Shown here in pieces: positions 45,601-56,579 of a stretch of 64,000 nt of DNA. Position 1 is the stretch's first letter. Each line of letters starts with the position of its first letter. The translations under genes were made by a program, and so were the position numbers. Under the pieces are notes generated by a model. That model was not told the DNA's origin. It ran no database searches and saw only the letters and a program-made list of their open reading frames with translations. Source of the stretch: Humulus lupulus (Eukaryota > Streptophyta > Magnoliopsida > Rosales > Cannabaceae); NCBI RefSeq assembly GCF_963169125.1, contig NC_084799.1, positions 68,688,143 to 68,752,142 of the forward strand, read 5' to 3'.

Positions 45601-46392
45601 AGCTTACATAGATAAAGTGCTTGAATGTTTCTCAATGACAAATTCCAAGAAAGGAAGTTTACCGTCCCGACATGGAATTCATCTTTCAAAGAAGCAGTCT
45701 CCCCATACTCCTAAAGAGGAAGATGCAATGAGAAAAGTTCCTTGCGGATCTGCAGTTGGAAGTCTGATGTATGCCATGTTGTGTACTAGACCAGATATCT
45801 GCTATGCAGTGGGAGTAGTGAACAGGTATCAGTCAAACCCAGGACCGGAACATTGGATAGCAGTTAAGCATATTCTCAAGTATTTAAGGCGAACTAGGGA
45901 TTATATGTTAGTCTACAAGGGTGGTGTTCTGAACCTTGTAGGCTACACCGATTCAGATTTTCAGACTGATGTCGATGACAGGAAGTCTATTTCTGGAATG
46001 GTGTTTACTCTTGGGGGTGGAGCTATGATTTGGAGAAGCGTAAAGTAGTCTGCAATCTCAAATTCCACCATGGAGGCTGAGTACATAGCCGTATCAGAAG
46101 CAACTAAGGAAAAAGTCTGGCTAAAGAAGTTCTATTCGGATCTTGGTGTTATTCCAGAAATGGATAAACATCTTGGGTTGTTTTGTGACAATATAGGAGA
46201 GATAGCCAACTTGAAAGAACCTCAAAGTCACAAGAGGAGTAAGCATATAGAAAGGAAGTATCACATTATTCGAGAATATGTGGCAGGGGAGATGTGAAGG
46301 TTATGAAGATTGCAACTGAAGACAATCTTGCGGATCCATTTACAAAGACACTACCAGAAGCTACATTTGATAAGCATATCAAGGAAATGTGA
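42609..46392 (+). pseudogene. gag-pol of the Ty1/copia element
   Basis: Gag start (STPILSQ then MEKLTRENFINWKQN; codon 1 appears as GTG at 42609) to about 42740, then a repeat replaces most of gag. The zinc knuckle CFHCKEKGH.KRDC (43159-43200) has TAG instead of Trp. Protease IIDSGSTNHVCNSL is near 43290. Integrase: LWHLRLGHIG and CESCLEGK zinc finger, core with RSNNGGEY (catalytic Asp to Asn) and QQNGVAERRNR (43720-44300). RT: KMDVKTTFLNGKL, intact YVDD at 45436-45447. RNase H: YTDSDF, SAISNSTMEAEYIAVSE, to SHKRSKHIERKYH. Stops and frameshifts, for example at 43909, 44062, 44453, 44863, 45346, 45585 and 46046, inactivate it. Lineage within copia not assigned. Confidence 0.85.
42741..42888. 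repeat. minisatellite-like repeat replacing copia gag
   Basis: Alternating units built on GCACCGT(GT/CT)CTGCAC.T(T/A)TGTGA and GCACCGTAAATGCTCG.AT, about 46 bp per pair, three pairs by eye. The copies differ at several positions. Gag similarity stops at about 42735 and resumes at about 42885 (AACTCAACTATGGTCTGACCAGC region), so a large part of the capsid coding region is missing and this repeat stands in its place. Confidence 0.6.
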
Positions 46393-46423
46393 TGAGTAGA
46401 ATTAAGGCATTAGTTTCAATTAG

Positions 46424-46437
46424 TGCAAGTGGGAGTT
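46424..46437 (+). promoter_or_regulatory. polypurine tract of the Ty1/copia element
   Basis: GCAAGTGGGAGTT directly precedes the 3' LTR; copia elements typically have AAGTGGGAG here. Confidence 0.75.
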
Positions 46438-48296
46438 TGGTGGGGTTTTATGCCCTAATTAAATCCTAAATTCTTTGTAATCTCATTTTATTATCAATAA
46501 AAGAATAGAAATTATTTTTTGACTTGTTCAATCACTTTGCTCACATGTTTATTTTCATGATTATTTGTTTAATATAAACTTCTATTAAAACGCGAGCATC
46601 TAGCTAATCTTATTTATAGTGACGTAATCATAGTGGAATATAAATATGATTATATGTTCAAAATAAGTTAGTCCTAAGATTAGTCAGTGCACAGGATTTA
46701 CACTGACTTGCCAATCTACGATATGATCTACTTACACATTGTAGTGTTATGTTCTTTCCAGAACATTAGAAAAGTAGATAAGATCGGATGTATTTGTTAC
46801 ATCGGACATGACCGATATTGACAGTTGATAAGATAAGTAAACATACCGTTATTATCTATTCTAGTCATATCATATAGTTGACCTTATGTCAATTCAATCT
46901 CAATTCTGAGTGGTTAGTATTCTAACTGATTGTATTATTTGTGTTCTTTGACTTGTTCATTACCAGCTTACCCTACGGACTAGCCCATACTTACATCTTG
47001 GGAACTCGGTAGTATAATTGAGCGGGAGTGTTAATCATAGATATGAACATCTATAGCTTCTGATGAAGAAGTGAAACAATGGTTTCCTTTTAGTTTGGTT
47101 CAAGGTGTTAAATGATAGAGATCTCATTTCAGTAATTAAATTAGTTTACTGAAATATCATTTACAAGGAACTAAGTGTTTCAAGGATATAATATAATGAG
47201 GGGTAAACCAGTATTTTAGTCCTATCTCATTGTAGACCGTCTATAGAGGATTGAGTGAAAATTATGGTTGTAATAATGGATAATTAATAGCGTATCTATA
47301 TTTGTTATATAGCGTTCTATGAATTCAAGAGTACAATTCGAGTGTATAGTGGAGTCATGAGGAATTAATAAGTTAGTAAATTTATTTGTTAGATTTATGA
47401 TAACTTATTGGAGCTTGATTTCATAGGCCCATGGTCCCCAATTGTACCTTGGATAAAATCATCTAGATTGTCTCAATTAATTTATTTAATTATCAATTAG
47501 AATTATCAAAGTTAACCAGGTCAATTTTGGATAGTTTCACAGAGTTATGTAATTTTGAGAAGAAAAGAGAAATTATGGCATATTTATTAATTAAGATAAA
47601 TTGGTATCTAAATTAATAAATAAATTTAAATCAAGGTTCAAATTATAAATAATTAATTTGATAAAGGATTTAAATAATTATTTAATTATTTAAATCAATA
47701 GAAAATAATACAGGCCTTGATTTTAAGTCCAATGAGCTTATAATCAAATGGGAAATTTCATGGGCCTAAAGCCCATGATAATTTTGACCTAGGGCTTCAA
47801 GTTGGCTATTATTTTATTGATTTTTTAATTAAATTAAATGGCCTAATTGAGTCTATAAAAGGAGTGCTTAGAGAGAAGTCAAAACACAAGTTTCAGAAGT
47901 TCAGAAGTCACAAGTCAAATTTTCTTATAGATTTTAGATTCTCTCTAAACACAAGTCCTTTTCTAAGCCTCTTTATTATTTTCTATTCTTCTCTCTGTAT
48001 CTATCTCATGTGTTGAGAATTTCCCACTCTAGGCTAGGTGATTCTAAGGATACTTTGGAAGACTGTGAAGAAAATTGAAGATCGGTTCAGTTTCTTGGTA
48101 ATACTTTGCGACAGAAAGGATACAATGGTTTGAGAAAATGAAGGAATGACTCATTCATTCCGCTGCGTATACTGTAAGTATTCTCATTGTTTCTCTTTGA
48201 ATTAAATTTTAGAAACAGGTTCTAGGTTATCTCATATTAATTTGTTTAAAATTAGATCTACATGAAAATAAATAAAGATCCTGAGTTTTCCCAATA
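46438..48296 (+). repeat. 3' LTR of the Ty1/copia element (1.86 kb)
   Basis: Starts TGGTGGGG (one change from the 5' LTR) and ends CCCAATA. TATA box TATAAAA at 47854-47860. It retains the original segment at 46900-46983 that is replaced in the 5' LTR. Confidence 0.88.
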
Positions 48297-48461
48297 ACAT
48301 ATTGGTCCAGTCAGCACTTAACAGAGTGTAATGAACGGAGACTGACGAAATTACTACTTTGTTGACTTTGGGTACTTTACCCGTTAAAAAAAAGATTAGG
48401 TCTATGCCGGTTACAAATTCCAAAAATTGGGTACTTTTGCCGAAAATATCCCATAAATTAA

Positions 48462-48968
48462 TTAATGGAATTAAGAGTTAGTGAAATTAATTAAATTATT
48501 GAAGCTTAGAATTACATGTCCATAATGTCTCCATACTAGCTCGGTAACACAAAGGTAAGATTTTGGTATTAAAAGGAAATGATTAAAAATAATAAAGTAT
48601 TATTTTTAATCTCATAAATTAATATTATTTGTGAAATAATATTTAATGGCAAATAAAATTATATTAATAATTTTGTGAAATTAATTTTTATTGAAAATTA
48701 ATTTAGTCATATTTAATTTTGTGCTATAATTGTATACTACATAAAATAATATGATAAAGGCCCAACAAATAATATTTTATAGAGATAAAATATCATAGGG
48801 CCCAACCCTACAGTTGGCACCAATCACATTCCAAATGGATTGTGGCCCACACATAGGACCAATGAGATTAGGGTCAGGTCTTCTTATGATTGTTATATAA
48901 ATAGAACATAACATCTAAAGAGAAGATATAAAAAAGATGCATTTCACATTATTTGCCAAGAGAGAAAA
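48462..48968 (+). other. U3/R-like end of the copia-type LTR fragment
   Basis: AT-rich sequence with a TATA box (about 48893) and a short leader ending at 48968. No ORF. Cut by the LTR starting at 48969. Confidence 0.4.
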
Positions 48969-50312
48969 TGTAACGACCCAAAATCACTAATATGGCTTAA
49001 GGGCCTTGATTAGTGTGCCGGGAGGGCATAATTGGTTTATGTGTGAATTTATTGATTTAATGCATGATTATATGATAAGCATGCTTGTATGGTTATGTAA
49101 ATGTTAATGTGATTATATGTTATATTTGTGAGAACCACATTATTATGTGGGTGAATCTGCAACATGCGACTTGAGGCGATCCTAGGGAGCTAGGTAGCGG
49201 GAAAGTCACAACGAGGCTTAATACTTGACTTTGGGAAATTCAAGGGGTATTTTAAGTGTTGGAAGGTTATTTAGATTATCGGGTTATGGAAAGAAATAAT
49301 TGGAGATATATTTGAGGTTAGGAAGCTTAAGCGGGAATACTGGGGGATTTTACCATTTTACCCTCAGGGATGTTTCTGGCACCCCGAGCCTTGGGATTAA
49401 CCTAATTACTTAAGGATAGACTAAGTAAAAAGACTCAGAATACAGTAGAACATAAGGAACCGACCCTCCCTCTTTCTCCCTTTCTCTCTCAAAGGAAAAC
49501 TACTAGAACTTGAGGATTTTCGCTGGGAATTCAGTGGATCGGGCTGGAGTTTGGAAGGATTAGTCCAGTGTTCAGCTAAGGACTCAGTCAAGAACTAAGG
49601 TAAGATATAAACTTGAAGCATGGTGATTAAAATTCTATGTTATAACGGGGTTTTGAAGTGTTTATGAACTTTGGGGTTGAAGGGCATAATTGAGGCTTGA
49701 AAGCTTGGGTTTTAGCTCAGAAATTGTCAAGGAAGTTGGTTCATCAAGAAGGTAAGCTTCAATTTGTAATTTAGAGTTTAAATTATGAGTTTTCATGACT
49801 GGTTTTGGATGTTTTTGTGTATGTGAGTTTCAGAGATTGAAGTGAGTTTTTAATGAGTTTCTAGATTAGGTTTCAGCTGGGTTGTGTTGCTGGAATCATG
49901 TGAGAAGTTTTGGGATAATTGAGTTGTGGAATTAGGATAGTTTTGGATGGTTTTGAGTGAGGTTTAGGAGTAAAAAATGGTGGTTTTTCTAGGTTCAAAG
50001 GGGTCGGGCCGCAGCATAGTTTTTGGTGATTCGTGGCCCTTTGAAGCTGAAGTGTGCTGAGGAAGGAGGGCAGGCTGCGGCATGGGCTTGTAGAGCAGCG
50101 GACCGTGTCTGGTTCAGAGCCTAGATGGGCTTTGTTTGGGGGCTATGTCGCGGCATGGGTGGCTTGAGCCGTGACCCTTAAGGGATTTTGGGACTTTAAG
50201 CGTGGGAATGATACCTAGGGTGCTCGGGATTGAATCTACTACCGTGTTTGGTGGAATTCAATGTTTCGGAGACTAGAACTTTATCTAGAAGCCCTTTTAC
50301 GATTATTGATGG
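48969..50312 (+). mobile_element. 5' portion of an LTR of the 2.5 kb family
   Basis: Starts TGTAACGACCCAAAATC and follows the same landmarks as the solo LTR at 10318-12824 (GGGCCTTGATTAG, ACCACATTATTATGTGGG, GCGGGAAAGTCACAACG, ATTCAATG.TTCGGAGACTAG) up to GTTATTGATGG-like sequence at 50312, corresponding to about 11610 there. The young Tat element interrupts it; the rest should lie right of that element, outside the window. A GC-rich block is at 49995-50185. Confidence 0.8.
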
Positions 50313-51201
50313 TGTTTACCGAGTTTTTCGGAAACGAATACAAACAGAATAATAAAAAGATAAGAACTGTAGAAGTGCTGAAATGTAACTAAACAAACAG
50401 TGTTTTTACGTGGTTCAGGCGTTAACGAGCCCTAGTCCACGAGTCGATGTTATTATACTTGGAAAGGATTACAGTAAGATGGCTGGTGTACAAGAACTTC
50501 ACACACTCACAATGTTTCTCTCGGGTTCTCTTGAAGAAGAAGAAGCTAGAGAGATTTTAGCAGAGTTCTTGCTATGTGATTTGTTGGCCGTCCCCCTTCT
50601 TGTAAAATGAAGGGGTCTTTATAGCTAGGGTTTCGGATTAGGGTTTTTCTCTACGTACATGAGTCTTAATTACACCAGCCATAAATAGGGGATACAATTA
50701 CTGTAGTAGCATGGCTACAAGACTCTATGTGGGTATATTTACGTGAAAGTATGGGGAACACACAAAGTCAGCCGTCTTCTCCAAGTTGTCAGCGGAACAG
50801 TAGGTGAAAAGGTACCCTTAGGCGTGCTGGGATGTGTGCGGCTCTGACCTGACGGGCGTGTCAGGCGGGATCCTGTGTCAGGCGGATATCATTCCAAATA
50901 TGCCTCCTCCAGGACTCGACCGTTTGGTTTTGTTCCGTGCGAGGCACGGAACTGTTTCAGCGGAGACCACTCGAAGAGCTTCTCCTGGAAGGGGCTTCCC
51001 CGAAGGATACCCCTTCGGGAGTCCGGGAGAGTTGACGAGTTTCCGTGTTGTGTTTGCTTGGAAGAGTAATCCGGACACTACACGGGAGAGGCGAAGCCTT
51101 TCTGTCCATCCGCGAGCTCTGGTCACCTACCGTGAAAGACATCGACAATTCTTCTTCCCCGAGGACATCAATCTAAACGCTATCCGGACATCTGGATAAC
51201 A
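50313..51201 (-). repeat. 3' LTR of the young Tat element (889 bp)
   Basis: On the coding strand it begins TGTTATCCAGATG at 51201 and ends ACTCGGTAAACA at 50313. The terminal 86 bp recur identically at 63915-64000. It includes a GC-rich stretch at 50830-51130. Frames inside it (for example 50834-51199) are not supported as genes. Confidence 0.88.
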
Positions 51202-51213
51202 TTTACCCCCCAA
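51202..51213 (-). promoter_or_regulatory. polypurine tract of the young Tat element
   Basis: Coding-strand reading CTTGGGGGGTAAA directly before the 3' LTR start (TGTTATCC). Primes plus-strand synthesis in LTR retrotransposons. Confidence 0.8.
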
Positions 51214-51669
51214 GGTCATGGAGCTTTGAGAGATCCGGGGGCTTGTACAGTCTTCCGGGTATTTCGGTCTCTTAGATTAGGTGAGGGGCCACCTTCGGTG
51301 TTCCCGGAAGGATTCCTTTTTCCTGTCTGAGTGTTAGTATGAAAAAGAAAGGGAATTTCTTCTATTTGAACTCAGGTATTCAAGTGCGGCAAGGACCACG
51401 TGTCATGCTGGGAATGGTTCTGCGACCAAGACGTGTGCGTGAGGCGACTGGTTGAGTATGCGTGCGTCAGTCATCTGAGTAATGACTTGACGGTTTTTAA
51501 TGGTACTCCGGGCCCGAGGTGGTGTAATGATGGGAAATAAATACTTTATTCCCATACGAGGAGTCATAAATAGGATCGTCGCTTCATCTCCAGCCGTTGG
51601 ATCTGATGCACACGGAATGGGAAGATCGGGACCGTCCATTTGAGGAATTCGAAACGACTTCCTCCCTGC
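51214..51669 (+). promoter_or_regulatory. upstream region of the antisense gene
   Basis: About 450 bp between the PPT and the TATA box of the antisense gene. No supported ORF. Contains GACGTGTGCG and TGCGTCAGTCATC motifs. Likely holds the promoter of the plus-strand gene, inferred from position. Confidence 0.4.
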
Positions 51670-51676
51670 TATAAAA
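51670..51676 (+). promoter_or_regulatory. TATA box of the antisense gene
   Basis: TATAAAA in the context CTGCTATAAAAACTAGGG. It is followed after about 30 bp by a pyrimidine-rich leader (TTCTTCCTCTTTACGC). Together with the downstream donor at 51959 it fits a plant RNA polymerase II promoter on the strand opposite to gag-pol. Confidence 0.55.
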
Positions 51677-51699
51677 ACTAGGGAAAGGACCTTTCTTCC

Positions 51700-54600
51700 T
51701 CTTTACGCTTTCAAATTCTCTATCTTTCGGATTTTCAGATTTCCAAACCTTTGAACTCTCAGGCTTCCCAGCTTCCGTTCCTCCGAACTTGCCATTTCTC
51801 TTGGTAAGGATCTGGAAACTTTTCTGTTGATTTGGCAGTGGGTTTATTCGCCGAAGTTCCTGGTTTGAATCGCCGTTCGTCTTTGCAGCTTTTACTTCTC
51901 GCGATCGTGCTGTGCAGTGATCCAGTTACTCCTTCAACCTCCAACTACCCGAATATCAGTAAGTATTTCTACTTTGCTCTTTCCTCCCAAACCTTAGGTT
52001 GTTGGTAGTTGTTAGAGTAGAGGTTTCTGCCATTATCGCTTATGTGCATGCGTGAATAGGGCTTTGGTAGGCATGTGATTGATGTGAGTCGATAAGTAGC
52101 CTTTTTTGCATGCTTTGGCGATTTGCGTTTGGAAAGTCGTTCCTTGTTTTGCTGTTTTAGGGCATAAGCATGAACGCCTTTAGGGTGTCTTTCTCTGGAA
52201 AAACACTTCTTTTGGTGGGCTTAGGCTCGGAGTCTGAGTCCGGTTCCTTGCTGCCCTTCGGGTGGCATGGTGCCAATCCCTCGGTAAGCTCGGTGGGAGC
52301 CTCTCCAAGCAGTTTTCGGGGAGGGTCTCCCCGACGCCTTTGATACCACTAGGGTATGACAAGGGTGCTGACTGCTTAGAGTGTTTTCTTCTTTCTTTCT
52401 TTTGTCCAGTGACGAACATCTCAAAGGAACAACTCCTTGCTGTGGGGGAGGCTGATTCTGCCCAAGAGAAGGGCTCTCCTATCGCTGGTGCAAAGGGGAA
52501 AGGAAAGGCGAAAGTGGTCGCGGCTAGCCCACCGACCTCCAATAGTTCCATCTGGGAGATGGACCAAAAACCAAACCTTTTCAGGAATTATGGCATGCTG
52601 GAGCTGTATTCCTCCGAGGCAGGCCTGAAGAACATCCCAGGTCTGATGTGGCACCGTCTGTCGGTGCTGGGCGAGTTAGCTAGCCAGAGTCACGAGGGCT
52701 TTGGTGCCTGGAGCTGGGCACACATAGTGTGTGGGGCGCACTTGCCCCTAAGGAGTTACTTCGCCAATTTCTGTGTGAAGGCGGGGATTGCCCCCTTCCA
52801 GTTAATTCCTCCCAGCTACAAGCTCCTAGCGGGGTGGTTCATCTTTTGCAAGTCCCGGAAACTGGAAGCTCCTACCCCGGAGGAGGTGTTGTACTTCTAC
52901 GGGTTGAAGTCTTAGCCTATGAGGGGTCATTCAGACAAGGTGGGGTTTTACAGGCTGGAAAGGCACCCGGACGTGATGTGCCCCACTTGTCATACCGCGA
53001 GGGTTCCGGACCTCCGGGAATACTGGTTCCTGACGACTGGCTTCCCGCTGAAGAGGGTGCCAGCCCTATCTTTGGACTTCAAAATCCCTGGTAAGTGCTC
53101 CTTCCACTCCTTTTCAACTTTGTTTCTTTGCGTTTGATTTGCCTTTTGGGAGGATCTCTAACGCTTGTATTTGATTTTTGCAGAAGTCGTTCCGCGGACA
53201 CCTCGCTGCGCGGAGATGATAAGGAGGTCCAAGTTCTACGAAGGGCTTTCTGAGGAAGAGTTGAAAGTGGAGGGACTTGTGACCTCCGAATCGTTGAGGG
53301 AGTATGGGCTACTCGCCTCTTTCCAAAACATCGAGCCAGTGAGTGGCAGGGGGCAAAGTCAGGTGTCAGCCGACATCCGGGAGCAGATTGCCCTGGAGCT
53401 GTCCAAGGTGATCACCCAAGCAGCCCGGGACGAAAATACTTTATCTCCTAGTTGGGCGGAGAGATTCCCCGACCCCCAGCCGGAGGAAGAGGAGATCGAG
53501 GCTCGCCACGCCGCGGCTTATCCTAACGAAGGGGCTCCGGGGGCTAGTACCTCCGGGAGAGGTAAGACTAGTTTTCGATTGATCCACACCCCCATCCTGT
53601 CTGAGGTTTCCCGGACCTCTCAGATGGGGTTTGATCCCCGTTTCCTTAGGCTAGATCCGCATAGGATACCCTTCGATAGATACTGCGATAGGGTAGATGA
53701 GCTCCTCGGGTGTCTGAGTGACGGTAGTCTGCCAGAAGGTGTCATCATGGTTGACCCTTCTTCCCTCAGCATGTCATTCCCGGACTTCAAGGAGTACGGG
53801 AGCTTCCTGGAGCAGGAAGCGGTGTTTTGTTTTGCTCGGGGAAGGCCATCCACGTTTCTCGTGCATGGTCGTCCCTTTCAAACTTTTCTTTTTCTTGTTC
53901 CCTGCTGACGGGCTTGCTTGTGCTTTTATGTTGTTGATTGTCTTGTCTTCCGCTTATCTTCTTTCTCATTGCTTGTTGGTTCGTTAACCTTGCTTTGTAC
54001 GTTTCTTGCAGAGTATCCAGAAGCCAAGATGTTGGGGAGGGTTACTTTGCTCATTAAGAAGGCTACCACCAGCCAAGACCCGTCCACGGGGAAAGGACGG
54101 AAGACCAAGGCTGGTAGGGGAGGTAAAGCTGCCTCCCCCAAGAAGACAAGTGGCGAGGCGCAAGCGTCTCCGAGGGTAGAGAAGTCTCCTGCTGACGGGC
54201 CTTCCGAGACTATGATGGTCTCGAGTAGCAGCAGCGACGGGGAAGGGCTTGTGTTCCCCGTGAGGACAACTGGGGTGAGCAAGCGTCCCGGAGAAGATGC
54301 TGAGGGCGCTAAGAACAAACGCCTTAGACACTCTTCTCCCGGTCGAAGGCAACAACAACAGCAACGACAGCAACCACAACTACAACAACAGCAACAACAA
54401 GAACAACAGAGACAATCACCAACGTCACAGCAACAGCAACAACAACATCCAAACCAGCAGCAGCAACAAGGGCAATTACTTCTGCTGCCGCAGCAGCAAA
54501 AGCAACAGACCGGGGCCTTAATACCCCGTCTGCCTCCTCCTCCAGCCCAAAGGGGGTCCACCCTTCCGGGGTCTCCTTCTTCTCAGACAACCAACCTTCC

Positions 54601-56096
54601 TCTGCCTGGCCTGAAGTTCCACTTCCCGCGGGAGCCAACCAGTTTCCCCGCTGCTCTCCTGGAGGGTGTAAGACGGGCCGATAGTTTTTTGAAGAGGCGG
54701 TTAGAGGCGGAGAAGGCTGTTACTCAGGGAAGGGCAGATAACTTGTCTGCCGTGAAGAGAGCTGAGCTGGCCGAGGGGGTGAGATCCCTTCACCCGGCCG
54801 GAGCGGTTTTGGATGGTCCAGCCTTGGAGAAGAGGCTGGTGCCTAGGCTCGGACGTGCATTGGCGCCGTTCGGAGCTGAGATGATGGAGGACATGGCCCT
54901 GAGCTTGTGCGAGCTCAATTCTGAGAAATGGGCCATCAGTAGCAGTAAGGATCCGTTGTTGCTGACACACGCTGTGAAGCAGCAACTGTCCGGGGTAAGC
55001 CGTCAGTTGTTGTTTTTTTTTGGGATCATCTGTCTTTTGGTCCGGCTTTAGCTCATTCTGTTGTCTTTCCTTGCAGGCCTCTATGATCGCGGAACGCTCG
55101 TTCCGGGAGGTTGGTGCAGTTCTGGTTCAACTGGAGGAGAGCCAGCTGGCTCGCCAGGCCTTGGAGGCGGAGAAGCAGAAACTGACCCAACAGGCCTTGG
55201 AGGCTTCGGAGAAGATTGATCAGGCCCGGCGCACGGCTGAGGAAGAGGCGGACAAGAAATATCTTGCCAAATACCAAGAGTACCGGGCCAAGGCAGAGAA
55301 TGAGTTTAGACAGCGGTCGGATGGGAAGAAGGCCGAAAACTCCAAGCTCCGGGAAGAGCTGTCCCAAGCCAAGGTGGAGAAGGATACCTTGGAAGCTCGC
55401 TTGCAATCAAAAAATGATCTCCTCCTTAAGCAGCAAGAGGAATATTCCACTCTTCAGAGTAAGCTGCACGAGGAGGAGCAACTCCATAAGAGGAGCAGGG
55501 ATCTCGTGTCTATGCTGCAGTTGGGGCTCGCCGAGAAGGATAAAGAGATCGGGGCCTTGCAATTCACTGCCAGGGGGCATGTGACCGAGAAGCAATCTGT
55601 GCTGAGCCAAAATAGGGAGCAGCGCAAGGAGATTGATTCTCTTAAGGGGGAGCGTGATGCCTCCAAGGCCGAAATGGAAAAATTGAGGGCTCAACTAACT
55701 GTCGCGGAGGCACAGCTGGCAACCTCCGAGGCGGAGCGCTCGAAGAAGGAGGATGCTGAGGTGATACTGAACAGGACGATTAATATATCGCATGTGGTCC
55801 TCATGCATCAACTCTGGAAAGTGAACCCGGAGGTATTAGGCTATCTGGGAGATGATGCCGAAGCCATGAGGGAGAAGCTACTCGTGTGGGATCAAGGCCC
55901 AGAGGCGTACGTCCAAACTTACAACATTGACGAACGTGCTGGAGCTCCTGAGGTGGGAGATCCCGGAGAGGCGGGGACCTCTGAACCTTCTCATGACAAA
56001 GTTCCGCCTTCCAATGAGCCGACTCCGCCAGCCTCAGTTGAAGCCAATGCCCCCGAAGCCGCGGTCGTGGAAGCAGCAGTTACCCCCAATGCTTGA
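51700..56096 (+). CDS. antisense spliced gene of the Tat element (gypsy-type Transposase_28-like, coiled coil)
   Basis: Exon model: about 51700-51958, 52410-53090, 53184-53867, 54012-54994, 55077-56096. Introns are GT-AG (GTAAGTATTT, GTAAGTGCTC, GTCGTC, GTAAGCCG donors; CAG acceptors) and the reading frame is kept across all junctions. The first ATG is formed by A at 51958 plus TG at 52410, giving 1122 codons. Parts: residues about 77-235 resemble the plant 'putative gypsy type transposon' domain (WSWAHIVCGAHLPL, YKLLAGWFIFCKSRKLEAPTPEEVLYFYGLK); Glu/Pro-rich middle; basic segment; Gln-rich 567-622; long coiled coil about 800-1010; acidic/Pro/Ala tail. One in-frame TAG (52913-52915, codon 169) breaks it here. 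Antisense ORFs of this kind are known between pol and 3' LTR in Tat elements; function unknown, perhaps regulatory or nucleic-acid binding. The third donor is weak; the others are strong. Confidence 0.65.
54343..54512 (+). repeat. CAA/CAG repeat coding for a glutamine-rich tract
   Basis: Imperfect CAR trinucleotide run within exon 4 of the antisense gene, interrupted by Arg, Pro, Leu, Glu, Ser and His codons. The opposite strand reads as a Cys/Val-rich frame that is an artefact. Confidence 0.85.
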
Positions 56097-56560
56097 AGGG
56101 GTTTTATCTTTAATTTATTTTTCATTTTGAGTTTTTCATTGCGGACATATTTGCCATAATTATAGCATTCTCCTTTCTTTTCTGCCAAGTTCTTTATTTA
56201 TCTTTGCGCTTAGGGTAGACTTTTATACGGTAGAAACTGTTGTAGGGGCGTATGAGGTTTTGGTTCCAACGGCCAAAACCTATGCACTTCCCACTTGAAG
56301 CTCTAACGGATGGCGTCTTTTCCCACGTAGTTTCTAGGTTACGAAGGTTTCCTGGTTCCAACGGCCAGGCTCCTTTCACCGTATTTTAGCTTTCCTAAGG
56401 CAAATAGCCAATCCCGAGACTTGTAGTTATACTGTTCGCTGGGATTGCTAAGGTGAGCCGTTCCATGGTTTGGAACGGGAGTTCTTTTGGTGAGCGTCGC
56501 TAGACTTAAGGTTAGATCTTTGCGAAGCAAAACTAACTGTTGTTGCGAACCTCATGGTGG
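56097..56560. other. spacer between the antisense gene stop and the minisatellite
   Basis: T-rich just after the stop (likely 3' UTR of the antisense gene), then two copies of a GGTTCCAACGGCCA word (56263, 56356) within short degenerate repeats (TTTTGGTTCCAACGGCC / TCCTGGTTCCAACGGCC). No ORF. Confidence 0.5.
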
Positions 56561-56579
56561 CTGACTTCAGGGACCTGGC

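Larger units (their letters stand above)
39069..48296 (+). mobile_element. Ty1/copia retrotransposon, full length but inactive
   Basis: 5' LTR 39069-41122, primer binding site at 41125, degenerate gag-pol 42609-46392, polypurine tract 46424-46437, 3' LTR 46438-48296. Target duplication ACGTA (39064-39068) and ACATA (48297-48301), one G-to-A change apart. LTR ends are TGTTGGGG ... CCCAATA. The order protease-integrase-RT-RNase H is diagnostic for copia. The LTRs differ by about 5 percent over the first 290 bp by eye, pointing to an insertion some time ago. Confidence 0.9.
38172..48452. mobile_element. non-autonomous Mutator-like element (MULE), split by a copia element
   Basis: A perfect 9-bp target duplication ATAAATTAA flanks it (38163-38171 and 48453-48461), the hallmark of Mutator elements. 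Inverted ends start GGGTTATTTGCGACAAAAGTACCC on the left with GGTACTTTTGCCGAAAATATCCC on the right (each shown here as one strand read) and extend about 200 bp: 38172-38370 pairs with 39035-39068 plus 48302-48452. Without the inserted copia the element is about 1.05 kb. Its interior, 38380-39030, encodes no transposase. Confidence 0.85.
37078..48968 (+). mobile_element. copia-type LTR fragment hosting nested insertions
   Basis: Begins TGTTGGGAATTGTG (37078), typical of Ty1/copia LTRs. After removal of the nested MITE and MULE it continues at 48453 with AT-rich U3-like sequence to a TATA box (TATATAAATAG, about 48893-48903) and a leader-like GAGAAGATATAAAAAAG stretch. It is cut at 48969 by an LTR of another family. 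No coding part is present in the window. The boundaries depend on interpretation of the nest. Confidence 0.4.

Noticed and set aside
50834..51199. 121-codon frame in the Tat 3' LTR
   Set aside because: No recognisable pattern, no start context, lies across the LTR edge; GC-rich LTR sequence often lacks stops by chance.
53926..54561. 211-codon minus-strand frame rich in Cys
   Set aside because: It is the complement of the CAA/CAG repeat in the antisense gene exon.
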